From positions 1 to 64,000 of the forward strand of contig NZ_JAHLDU010000014.1 of assembly GCF_018861905.1 (NCBI RefSeq): DNA of 64,000 nucleotides. Direction: 5' to 3'. Positions 1-7,198 of the stretch are shown piece after piece; position 1 is the stretch's first letter; each line of letters starts with the position of its first letter. The position numbers were made by a program, and so were the translations under genes. A model generated the notes under the pieces. That model was not told where the DNA came from. It saw only the letters and a list, made by a program, of their open reading frames with translations, and did no database searches. This DNA comes from Clostridium sp. DSM 17811. GTDB taxonomy: Bacteria > Bacillota > Clostridia > Clostridiales > Clostridiaceae.

Positions 1-168
1 TAATAACACTTCCTTATTTTTTATTTCGACAATAAAAGTTTATAGGAAGTGTGTATTATAATAAAGAAGTATCTTAGTCAAATAAGATACTTCTTTCTAT
101 TTTATTTAAGTAAAAATTAAATTAATATGATTAGCACTCGTCTGCCACCGTTTTTAGCGGTTTAGTTC
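1..168 (-). repeat. Left inverted copy of an IS91-like/recombinase element end
   Basis: This segment is the near-identical reverse complement of 15805-15971. Both copies run from a GAAC tetranucleotide through a small stem (ccgct...agcgg) and a long hairpin (aaagaagtatctta / taagatacttcttt, 64-97 here) to the leader of a tyrosine-recombinase gene. In this orientation the recombinase start codon would lie just left of base 1, so the window begins immediately upstream of a probable second recombinase gene. IS91-family elements are known to insert next to GAAC or CAAG, which fits the shared boundary. The element identity is inferred from the gene following the right copy. Confidence 0.75.
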
Positions 169-325
169 TATATCCGAAATACGAACTCTTCCTATATACA
201 TAGTTTCAATTACCTCATCAAATAATAAACGAACTTTCATTGATATAATACGAACTTTTGATGTTTTTCATTCATTTTATCATTATTGTTCTGATTCTTG
301 GCTAAGGGAATAGTGGTATAATCAA
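169..325 (+). promoter_or_regulatory. Repeated promoter element, copy A, with paired LytTR-like boxes
   Basis: Two direct repeats acgaacttt lie at 229-237 and 250-258, a 21-bp period. Read on the minus strand they are aaagttcgt, which fits the AgrA/LytTR consensus (two 9-bp boxes, 12-13 bp spacer). A weaker third copy, acgaactct, is near 181. To the right a weak -35 (TTCTTG, 295-300) and a good -10 (TATAAT, 317-322) point at the gene starting at 372. The same sequence recurs at 19105-19250 and, in part, at 50262-50306. Regulator binding is inference. Confidence 0.55.
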
Positions 326-371
326 ATGAAATATGTATATATGAATTTGATTTTTTTAGGGGGAAAATATT

Positions 372-596
372 ATGAGTCAGATTAAAAAAGATAATTTTTG
401 GGCTACTTTTATAAGTTGGTTCGTTACATTTACTCTAGGTACTGCTGTGGGTGATTATTTTGGACTTAAAGGAAGAATATTTTCATTAGATACTGTTTTA
501 CGTTTTGGAATATTTATGATTATCTTTTTTATTATGCAATTCCTTGTTTCAAAGGTTATATATGTATGGAACAAAAACGTAAATAATAATAAATAG
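372..596 (+). CDS. Small two-helix membrane protein, unknown function
   Basis: A 74-residue protein with a strong ribosome site (agggggga) 7 bases before ATG. It has two hydrophobic segments, roughly residues 9-31 and 42-62, and a basic, Asn-rich C-terminus (KNVNNNK), so it is an integral membrane protein with cytosolic charged ends. I recognise no family. It is the only gene directly downstream of regulatory element copy A, and another small membrane protein (50387-50551) sits behind a related element. That suggests a shared regulon of small membrane proteins, but no biochemical role can be read from the sequence. Confidence 0.7.
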   Translation: MSQIKKDNFWATFISWFVTFTLGTAVGDYFGLKGRIFSLDTVLRFGIFMIIFFIMQFLVSKVIYVWNKNVNNNK

Positions 597-660
597 CGAG
601 ATATTGCTAACTAAAAACCATTAATAACTAAACTATAAATATATCAGAATATTCTTTTAT

Positions 661-772
661 GTCGACACAAGTAAACCCATATCTAATGATATGGGTTTAC
701 TTTATTAAGCGTGTATTGATATTCTGAAAGTAACACAATACCAATTGAGTTACTTTCACATTGAGGCTATTA
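661..772 (+). repeat. Double-hairpin intergenic repeat (GTCGACACAA family), copy 1
   Basis: Order: gtcgacacaa, a terminator-like hairpin (671-700, arms gtaaacccat / atgggtttac), a conserved linker ttattaagcgtgtattgata, a second hairpin (726-757, arms gaaagtaac / gttactttc), then ttgaggctatt. It has the best match at 50576-50686 and reversed copies elsewhere. The first hairpin probably ends transcription of the 372 gene. Confidence 0.75.
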
Positions 773-1007
773 AGCATTTTAAGTGAATTGTAAATATACT
801 TAAAATGGTAATTATGGTATCATTAAATATATTGTTAGTTGAAATAAGCTCATAGTTTATAACTTTAAGTTTAGCTGTATTAAACATTTATGGACCTTTT
901 ACAACCTCAATAGTATTTTATTAAACTATTAATAGTATGTCACCTAACCACTTATATATTCTATTTTATCAGACATATAAAACATATACACCTTGGTAAA
1001 AATTTTT

Positions 1008-1199
1008 CTAAAAACATTTAGATTCTTTTTTCCAATTTAAACAATCATCTTTTGCTGAATTCATTTCTTTTTTAAATTTTTGTATATTGTCATAAGCAAC
1101 ATTATCTTTTATTTTATCAGTATTTAAAGATTCATCTTGTTCGGTTGATTTATTTGTGCCCACTTTCATACTATTACTTCGTCTATTAAATATTTTCAT
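1008..1199 (-). CDS. Small charged protein, unknown function
   Basis: A 63-residue protein. The start at 1199 is chosen because a perfect gaggagg site sits 6 bases upstream (1206-1212); a longer reading to 1253 would overlap the preceding peptide and has no such site. It is very polar and Lys/Asp/Asn-rich, with two cysteines only at the end (DDCLNWKKESKCF). It lies 29 bases downstream of the peptide gene at 1229-1411 on the same strand, so the two are probably co-transcribed. The short size, charged body and Cys/Trp-bearing tail would suit a modified-peptide precursor, but no maturation enzyme is nearby. Confidence 0.5.
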   Translation of the reverse strand: MKIFNRRSNSMKVGTNKSTEQDESLNTDKIKDNVAYDNIQKFKKEMNSAKDDCLNWKKESKCF

Positions 1200-1228
1200 T
1201 TTTAATCCTCCTCTTTCTATATTTGTTA

Positions 1229-1411
1229 TTAACAACAGTTTCGGAGCGAACAACTCATTTTAGCATATTTAGAAGCAGGCAAGTCATCAGTAGTTGATGA
1301 TCTTTCCAAAGCATCAAATTCATCTTCATGTGAAATTACTTTAAGTTCAGCTAGTCCTTCTGCAAGGGCTTCCTTATCTTGTATTTTACGCTCTAATCTA
1401 CTTAGAATCAA
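1229..1411 (-). CDS. Small peptide with Cys-rich C-terminus (possible RiPP-like precursor)
   Basis: A 60-residue peptide starting at TTG (1411) with aaagg 6-8 bases upstream. The first 40 residues are acidic and helix-prone (Glu/Leu/Lys rich), followed by a Ser/Thr patch (ERSSTTDD) and the tail MSCSLRNCC, whose three cysteines are the only ones in the peptide. A leader plus a Cys-containing core is the usual layout of ribosomally made modified peptides. No lanthipeptide synthetase, radical SAM enzyme or exporter lies within several kb, so this remains a suggestion. Confidence 0.45.
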   Translation of the reverse strand: MILSRLERKIQDKEALAEGLAELKVISHEDEFDALERSSTTDDLPASKYAKMSCSLRNCC

Positions 1412-1677
1412 TATTATTACCTTTGGTTTTAATATTAGCTGTAATTAAATTAACCTCCGCTGCTACTTCTTAATTTATAAGCTGTCAGGGGTAGCATACA
1501 CAAAAATGATATTTCGTACGTTAAGGAAACTAAAATGCCATAAATGTAAATACTTTATTCGTTAATTAACGGTAATAATAGTATAATTAAATAAATGTTT
1601 TGTGTCGCAACAGTAAGAAAATGCGACATATGAACGATATAAACAACTCAATAAATAGTAATTTCGGGAGGCATTTG

Positions 1678-2034
1678 ATGATAGAAAGAGAAGAAATTTT
1701 TGCTTATGTAAAGGAAAAATTTAATACAGAACCAGACTATCCTTGGTTTAAGTATCCAGATTATGCGGTACTTAGACATGATGGTGGCGGCAAATGGTAC
1801 GGACTAATTATGAATGTACCAAGAATTAAATTAGGTTTAACCGGAACAGGAAGTGCTGAGATATTAGACTTAAAGTGTGCCCCAGTAATAAACAGTTTAT
1901 TAAGAGGTCAACAAGGGATTTTGCCTGCATACCATATGAATAAAGAACACTGGATTACAATTGTTTTGGATAGCTCTTTTCCTAAAGAGGAAATCTACAA
2001 TTTAATTAATTTGAGTTATGATTTGACAAAATAG
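1678..2034 (+). CDS. MmcQ/YjbR family protein
   Basis: A 118-residue protein of the MmcQ/YjbR family (CyaY-like fold, DNA-binding by similarity). The pattern is an N-terminal helix, then the strand region PWFKYPDYAVLRH, GGKWYGLIMNVPR, LDLKCAP and a C-terminal HWITIVLDSSFP...IYNLINLSYDLTK. Start 1678 follows cgggagg with good spacing; the open frame extends upstream to 1600 without conserved sequence. It stands alone. A tataat box at about 1573 resembles the repeated element near 317. The cellular role of this family is not well defined. Confidence 0.85.
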   Translation: MIEREEIFAYVKEKFNTEPDYPWFKYPDYAVLRHDGGGKWYGLIMNVPRIKLGLTGTGSAEILDLKCAPVINSLLRGQQGILPAYHMNKEHWITIVLDSSFPKEEIYNLINLSYDLTK

Positions 2035-2130
2035 AAATTACTGAACAAAAATATAATTCACAAATTCCAATTTGTAGGGTTGCTATAGTATAATTTTAGA
2101 TTCTTCAGTTACGTCGTATCTTTCTTTTAT

Positions 2131-2200
2131 GTCGACACAATGAACCCCAAAATCATTAGATATGGGGGTTCCTTGTTAAGGATGTACTAATTGCCCTTAC
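2131..2200 (+). repeat. GTCGACACAA repeat, copy 2 (partial)
   Basis: It keeps gtcgacacaa and a first hairpin with a different stem (gaacccc...ggggttc) and a degraded linker, without the second hairpin. It lies 97 bases after the YjbR-like stop. The stem differs from copy 1 but still pairs. Confidence 0.6.
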
Positions 2201-2430
2201 AATGATATTAGCACCTAATAATGTCGTGGAAGTCTGATTTCACATCATTTGTCTTTTTAAACTTTTAAAGTTGGACAACTTTTTATATGGGAATTACAAT
2301 ATTAATAGTATAATTAAGTAAATATTTTGTTTAACAATAGTATTATATAACGTGATAAATATACAATCTTATTAAGTAAACTGAGTAGGAACCTTCATAT
2401 AGGCCGTATAAATTGATGGGAGATGATTGA

Positions 2431-2655
2431 ATGGCTAGATGTCCGTATTGTGAAAATGAAATGAAAAAAGGTTTCGTTGTTGGTGATCCAAGAGCTGGTT
2501 TAATATGGGTAGGAGAAAATCAAAAAAGAAGTATTATACAAAAATTTAACAATGAAAATTGTATTGTGTTAGAAGAGTCAAATATGTTCCATAAAACTCG
2601 TCTTATGTCCAATTACTGTGATACCTGTAAAAAGATAATCATTGACATTAAATAA
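2431..2655 (+). CDS. DUF6487-like zinc-ribbon protein
   Basis: A 74-residue protein with a zinc-ribbon pattern: CPYC at residues 4-7 and CDTC at about 63-66 (then KKIIID), framing a segment with GDPRAGLIWVGE. This is the arrangement of the DUF6487 zinc-ribbon family (name from memory). ATG follows gggagatgatt. It stands alone, and a tataat box near 2310 could be its promoter. No catalytic residues are visible; such proteins are usually annotated as hypothetical. Confidence 0.7.
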   Translation: MARCPYCENEMKKGFVVGDPRAGLIWVGENQKRSIIQKFNNENCIVLEESNMFHKTRLMSNYCDTCKKIIIDIK

Positions 2656-2659
2656 ATAA

Positions 2660-3060
2660 TCATCATTTACATAACATTCTTAAACTATATAAATAAATCT
2701 GTAAATTTGCTAATTTTTAGGCAAGGAACTTATACTAGATACAGTTAATAACTGTATAAGAAGTCATAAATCAAAAGTTCGTTAAATATTTATTTTTAGC
2801 ATTAATTTTCACTATATGTTTAATTTAAAAAATAAGACCCCAAAAGTATTGTAAATATACTTTAGTTTTAAGGCGTACATTCTAAATAAATATCCATAAT
2901 AATACAAAAACAACATTTTTAATAAAAGGGCAACGTCATCTGGAGTAAAGGTGTTTTTTTCCTTTTGGTTCACTATACTGTCTTATTTATCTTGAATATG
3001 TTTCGTAATTCAAGATAAATACTTACTAAATTTGTTAAATATAAAACTTATGTAATTGAA
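2660..3060. other. Non-coding stretch
   Basis: No plausible gene is visible. A single aaaagttcgt box is at about 2774-2783, matching the LytTR-like box elsewhere in the window but without a partner at 21-22 bp. An inverted repeat (tatcttgaatatg / ttcaagataaat, about 2987-3020) could be a terminator. Confidence 0.4.
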
Positions 3061-3068
3061 AAATTTAC

Positions 3069-3158
3069 TTATTTTCTTTTATTACCCCAAGTCTTGCCCA
3101 CTGTCCATGCTGCTTTTACTGATCCAAGAATGATAGCTACCAATGCAGATTTATCCAT
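3069..3158 (-). CDS. 29-residue cationic amphipathic peptide (leaderless bacteriocin-like)
   Basis: A short gene with a strong ribosome site (gaggaggga, 5 bases before ATG at 3158). The product begins MDKSALVAIILGSVKAAW and ends in TVGKTWGNKRK: a hydrophobic helix with two tryptophans and a strongly basic tail, net positive. Length, Trp content and lack of a leader resemble leaderless bacteriocins or PSM/holin-like toxic peptides. No transporter or immunity gene is adjacent except a small membrane/secreted protein upstream (3455-3775). Coding status rests on the ribosome site and composition alone. Confidence 0.5.
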   Translation of the reverse strand: MDKSALVAIILGSVKAAWTVGKTWGNKRK

Positions 3159-3355
3159 TAGAATCCCTCCTCACCTCATAACTAATTGTAAATTTAACCC
3201 AACTATATCATAATACCTATAAATTAAATGGTAGTATAGCACTTTGCCTAAAATTGTTATGCTTAAACAACATATAAATTCTCTCTAAATATTTTAGTTA
3301 AAATACAACATAGCATTAACATAAACCGTAGTTAAATAATAACAAATAGCTCAAA

Positions 3356-3412
3356 AGTGAAAGTAACTCAATAGCAATTGAGTTACTTTCACTTTGAGTC
3401 TATAGGCTAGAT
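3356..3412. repeat. Solo second hairpin of the GTCGACACAA repeat family
   Basis: A near-perfect hairpin (arms gtgaaagtaactcaat / attgagttactttcac) followed by ttgagtctataggcta, which also follows the second hairpin at 53647-53761. The first hairpin is missing here. Confidence 0.65.
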
Positions 3413-3454
3413 CTGCATATAGAACAAATACTGTGATTGGTAGACTATTCATTT

Positions 3455-3775
3455 CTAAAATCCAGCAGATATACCTGCATCGACAATTTGTTTTTCCTCC
3501 ACGCTACTCCATGAATAGATTTTTGTTTTCGAAGTATCCTTTTTAAAAACAATAAATACTTGATAAGGAAGCACCCCCCCCTTCAATGGATCATAACTTA
3601 CTTTTATTTTTTTTATTTCGTTTTCCTTATATCCATCTTTAGATAATTTCCATACGGTCGCATATAATATTTTTTCTCTCTCACTTTGCTTTCCTAAAAA
3701 AAATAATTTACCTCCCAAAAATAAGCTACAAAAAATTGATGTAATAAAAATTATAATCATTAAGTATTTTTTCAT
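3455..3775 (-). CDS. Small membrane-anchored protein, DUF3139-like
   Basis: A 106-residue protein. N-terminal MKKYLMIIIFITSIFCSLFLGG is a membrane anchor or signal segment. The rest is an alpha/beta domain (YKENEIKKIKVSYDP, then PYQVFIVFKKD and YSW) resembling the small DUF3139-type extracytoplasmic proteins of Firmicutes; the family match is from memory. ATG follows aaaggggga. It lies 296 bases upstream of the 29-residue peptide on the same strand and could be its partner, though nothing proves it. Confidence 0.6.
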   Translation of the reverse strand: MKKYLMIIIFITSIFCSLFLGGKLFFLGKQSEREKILYATVWKLSKDGYKENEIKKIKVSYDPLKGGVLPYQVFIVFKKDTSKTKIYSWSSVEEKQIVDAGISAGF

Positions 3776-3981
3776 TACATTATCCCCCTTTAGTTTAAAA
3801 ATTTTAAGAATTTTTTGATATTTTAATAATTAAAATTTCATTTAAATAAGTTATATAATACCATATACTTAAGGTTAAAATGTAAATTATATTCTTCATA
3901 GATTAAGATATTATCATAAAATCAAATTTTTATAATTGTATTGAATGTAACTCAGTGTTGATTTGTTACATTGAATGTAGC

Positions 3982-4048
3982 AAATTCGCTTTGCTCATAA
4001 AATCCCCCGGGGCACATGAACAAATTGTAACCACAATTTATTTTGCTA
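3982..4048 (+). repeat. 67-bp dispersed repeat (AAATTCGCTT family), copy 1
   Basis: About 67 bases nearly identical to 36020-36086: aaattcgctttgctcataa, a C/G run (tcccccgg), then a small hairpin caaattgtaa...ttacaattt-like and ttttgcta. It is GC-rich at its centre relative to the flanks. It carries no coding sequence. The 3776-4335 interval around it otherwise holds only the phrase ataccaatagatcgaag (about 4210), which recurs at about 56498. Confidence 0.7.
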
Positions 4049-4335
4049 AAATATGTACTCATATTTATCTTGATAATATTACAAAAAATAAACTAAGCCT
4101 GAACTTATAATATGAAATGTATCTCAGGCCAACGTGTTCTCTTTTGAGGTGCATAGGTATGAATTAGCACATCAAATAGTGTGTATTTTGCAAATCTATT
4201 ATTTTAATGCAATACCAATAGATCGAAGTAGTATTCACTATAGCACTTTATTATATTACATGGTTCTTAAATCTCTTTTTTATCTAATTTAAGGTAATCA
4301 CAGTATACTTAAACACTACTGATGCTTATAATACG

Positions 4336-4932
4336 CTATCTTATTTTTATAATTTTGGATTCAATTTGTTTTCTTGTTAAATTGTAACCATTTGAAGGTA
4401 ACCATAATTCATAGTAACTCTTATCTTTTTCATATGAGAATATTATACTATTCGTAACTATATTTTTCTCTTTTAAAATTTTCAGCACATCTTTTGCGTC
4501 CGAAATCTGGTCTACACCATTAATTAGGTCTATATATATTTGTATGTATGAAGCATTATTTTTAAACGGTATTGCACCGCTTCCCGTTACACTTTTTATG
4601 TGTTTCTGAATAGCTCTACCCTTAAATGCACTTTTAATCTTGGAGTTATATTGCATTACACTTTTGTATTGAATATAATCTTCGGAGATGTTTTCCTTAT
4701 CTTTAGAAATAACAAAATATGTTCCATCATTTAAGCAAGTCACATCTGAATAATAGTTACCGTATAAAATATTATTTTTTGTAAGTCCTACTTTGAATGA
4801 CAGTCTAGGATATTTTGTATCCAGATATTTTGTAAACTCACTTCTTATACTCAAAGAATAAATAAAGGCGGCTATTATAACAACGAGTATTATTCCCCCT
4901 ATTTTAATTAATGCAACTTTCTTTTTAACCAT
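4336..4932 (-). CDS. Membrane-anchored protein, unknown function
   Basis: A 198-residue protein: lysines, then one transmembrane helix (about residues 9-27, IKIGGIILVVIIAAFIYSL), then an extracytoplasmic alpha/beta domain of about 165 residues. Topology is N-in, C-out. The C-terminal part (YYELWLPSNGYNLTRKQIESKIIKIR) looks like a late strand-helix unit. I do not recognise a family with certainty; it is similar in layout to Bacillus YfjL-like proteins. It is monocistronic with ggaagtg before ATG. Confidence 0.6.
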   Translation of the reverse strand: MVKKKVALIKIGGIILVVIIAAFIYSLSIRSEFTKYLDTKYPRLSFKVGLTKNNILYGNYYSDVTCLNDGTYFVISKDKENISEDYIQYKSVMQYNSKIKSAFKGRAIQKHIKSVTGSGAIPFKNNASYIQIYIDLINGVDQISDAKDVLKILKEKNIVTNSIIFSYEKDKSYYELWLPSNGYNLTRKQIESKIIKIR

Positions 4933-5107
4933 AAAGTCACTTCCTATTTATTTTTTATCTACATACGCGAACTCTAGCTATCAGATAAATATACAAAGAA
5001 TAAGACTTCAAGTATATATATGGGTTTAAGAAATGATTTTTAATATGATTTCTTATTAAGCTTTGAAATAATATTATATGATGCAAAAAATTTGAAGAGG
5101 ACAGTTT

Positions 5108-5218
5108 ATGGAATTTGTATTGAAAATTGTATTCATTTTGTTAGGCATCATCTCTTTACTAAGTGGTAAATATCAATCTCTAAAAATCATATTGAACGAA
5201 TACATGATTAAGAAATAA
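5108..5218 (+). CDS. 36-residue hydrophobic peptide
   Basis: Preceded by gaagaggacag, 4-10 bases before ATG. The product starts MEFVLKIVFILLGIISLL, a single transmembrane helix, and ends with a basic tail (MIKK). It is convergent with and only 4 bases from the chemoreceptor at 5223-6044. It could be a small membrane peptide or a type I toxin-like peptide. The reading frame, ribosome site and helix are the only evidence. Confidence 0.4.
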   Translation: MEFVLKIVFILLGIISLLSGKYQSLKIILNEYMIKK

Positions 5219-5222
5219 AATA

Positions 5223-6044
5223 CTATTCCATTTTTGATATCTTTGCTAATATTTCAGTAGATGCTGTTATTTCCTCTAAAGTTGCAGTTATCTCTTCAGT
5301 TGCGGCTGCTTGGGAATCAGCAATTAAACTTGAACTGTTAATTACATCTGTAATCTTTATTATGGATTTTTGTATTTCAAGTAGAGTTTTAGATACCTTT
5401 TTTGCTGATTCACTACTTAACTGAGACAACTTCTTTATTTCACTTGCAACTACACCAAATCCTCTACCTGCATCACCTGCTCTTGCAGCTTCAATGGCAG
5501 CATTTAATGCTAATAAATTCGATTGTGATGCAATATTTTCAATTGCAGATAAAATAGAACCAGTATCCTTGATTTTTTGACCAGCATCAGATGCAGCATT
5601 AACTACAATATCGATTGTATCAACTAACTTTTGGGAACCTGTTGCAATTTCCTCTATGCCTATGTTAGATTGTTGCATAGAACTAAATATATTGTTAGTG
5701 GCATCATGAATCGCAATGGGTTTTTCCATACTTTTTGCAATACCTACTGCACCAAAAACATTACCATTATTATCAATAAGGGGGTAACATATTGCCTTAA
5801 ATACTATTCCTAAAACTTCTTTTGGAACTATTATTGTTAGAACCTTTTTGCTTTTCATTGCTTGTAAATAAGGGTCTCCTTCTTGAATTATATCACCGAT
5901 TTTTAACTTTAAGGGAACTGACTCATGTGGCCAATATGATATAAACTTTGTTCGATCTGTAATTGATATCGCTAAGTCTTCTTGCAATATATCCATAACC
6001 AGCGGTAATACTTCTGTAAGTGATTTAATTATACTTTCATCCAT
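5223..6044 (-). CDS. Soluble methyl-accepting chemotaxis protein
   Basis: A 273-residue cytoplasmic chemoreceptor. Residues 1-110 form a PAS/GAF-like sensor ([19 protein letters not shown]...GDPYLQAM...[24 protein letters not shown]). Residues 120-273 are a short signalling hairpin with the hallmark [20 protein letters not shown] followed by [15 protein letters not shown]. No transmembrane segment or HAMP domain is present, so it should sense an intracellular cue and signal to CheA/CheW. The signalling domain is shorter than in transmembrane MCPs. It is monocistronic; no che genes are in the window. Confidence 0.9.
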   Translation of the reverse strand: MDESIIKSLTEVLPLVMDILQEDLAISITDRTKFISYWPHESVPLKLKIGDIIQEGDPYLQAMKSKKVLTIIVPKEVLGIVFKAICYPLIDNNGNVFGAVGIAKSMEKPIAIHDATNNIFSSMQQSNIGIEEIATGSQKLVDTIDIVVNAASDAGQKIKDTGSILSAIENIASQSNLLALNAAIEAARAGDAGRGFGVVASEIKKLSQLSSESAKKVSKTLLEIQKSIIKITDVINSSSLIADSQAAATEEITATLEEITASTEILAKISKME

Positions 6045-6201
6045 AAATACTTTTTACCTCCAATTTTAATTAGCATATTTAGTTAAATTAAACAAAATGC
6101 ACTATATTTGTATGTACGTTTATTGGTACAATATACTTTAAAATACAGGTAATTGTCAATAAGTAATAATTTACACCAGAGTTAAAACATGTTTAATTGA
6201 T

Positions 6202-7020
6202 TTATATAAGATGCCTTATTTGTAAGTCCATGTAATAACCGTATTTTGAAGAAGCGGATACGTTGACCATTTTTGATACTAAATAAACTGTATCATCAAG
6301 TTTTATATTATTGGTATGTGCATATCTTAACAAATCACGCAGAGCGGCTGAACAATTTTCTTCTGAATAAAGGAACCGTTTGGTAATGTAACGGCCTTCA
6401 TTGAGAAAAATTGTTTTGAGTCTTGATATCTTTTGGTCAGAAAATATGCCAAATCCTTTTACCTGAAGCTTTTTTGTCTTTGCATACTCAGATATGGAAT
6501 ATATAGAACACATTACATTGTTTTCACTATTATCTATAGTGATGGTGTCAATAGTATTTCTATTTACATACTTATCTATATCATAAATAGAAATATCCAG
6601 TTCAATATAATAAAGATAGCGATTCATGAGATACTGTTCAAATATTTCAATTTTTTCTGGATACTTATCACGATATTTAATATCGGCTATCAAACCATCA
6701 GTGATTCTTTTTGAATATTCGAGTTCGGCTATTCTTTTATCCAATAGATCTTTATGCGACTCTAAAATGCTTAACAATTTATCCTTTTCTTTATTTTCAT
6801 CTATTAATTTTTTTATATTCTCTAACGGAACATACAGCATTTTATTTAAATAGCGAATGATATCGATAATAAAGAATTGCTCATAGTTATAATAGCGATA
6901 TCTTGTATCAGTATCTGTATAAGAAGGTTTTATTAAATTTATTTCATCATAATGACGCAATGCTTTTGGTGGTATATTCAAAATGCGAGACACTTCGCCG
7001 ATAGAATATAATTTTGTCAT
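6202..7020 (-). CDS. MerR-family transcriptional regulator
   Basis: A 272-residue regulator: winged-helix MerR domain at residues 4-70 (YSIGEVSRILNIPPKALRHY, RYYNYEQF), a coiled dimerisation helix (about 75-112), then a roughly 150-residue effector domain ending in a BmrR/GyrI-like segment (GYYMDLQIRHLI). It is transcribed away from the reductase operon starting at 7199, and the shared intergenic region contains a promoter with the 19-bp spacer typical of MerR activation. It therefore probably activates that operon on binding a small, perhaps hydrophobic, ligand. Confidence 0.88.
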   Translation of the reverse strand: MTKLYSIGEVSRILNIPPKALRHYDEINLIKPSYTDTDTRYRYYNYEQFFIIDIIRYLNKMLYVPLENIKKLIDENKEKDKLLSILESHKDLLDKRIAELEYSKRITDGLIADIKYRDKYPEKIEIFEQYLMNRYLYYIELDISIYDIDKYVNRNTIDTITIDNSENNVMCSIYSISEYAKTKKLQVKGFGIFSDQKISRLKTIFLNEGRYITKRFLYSEENCSAALRDLLRYAHTNNIKLDDTVYLVSKMVNVSASSKYGYYMDLQIRHLI

Positions 7021-7038
7021 TTTTTTAACACTTCCCTA

Positions 7039-7069
7039 TTGACCTTACCCTTAGGGCAAAGATTATAGT
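7039..7069 (+). promoter_or_regulatory. MerR-type promoter with 19-bp spacer and dyad
   Basis: TTGACC (7039-7044) and TATAGT (7064-7069) are separated by exactly 19 bases, the over-long spacing MerR activators correct by twisting DNA. The spacer holds the dyad ccttaccc-ttagggcaaag. It lies between the divergent MerR gene and the operon beginning at 7199. Confidence 0.75.
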
Positions 7070-7198
7070 TGTATTATAATTTAATAGTTAAAAAATAGTC
7101 AAGTGGGTCGAAGAGATATTTAAAAAGGTATTAATGCTTCCATAATGGAAGCAGCTAAAAATAACTTAGTAAAAGATTATAAGAATGGAGTGTAAATA

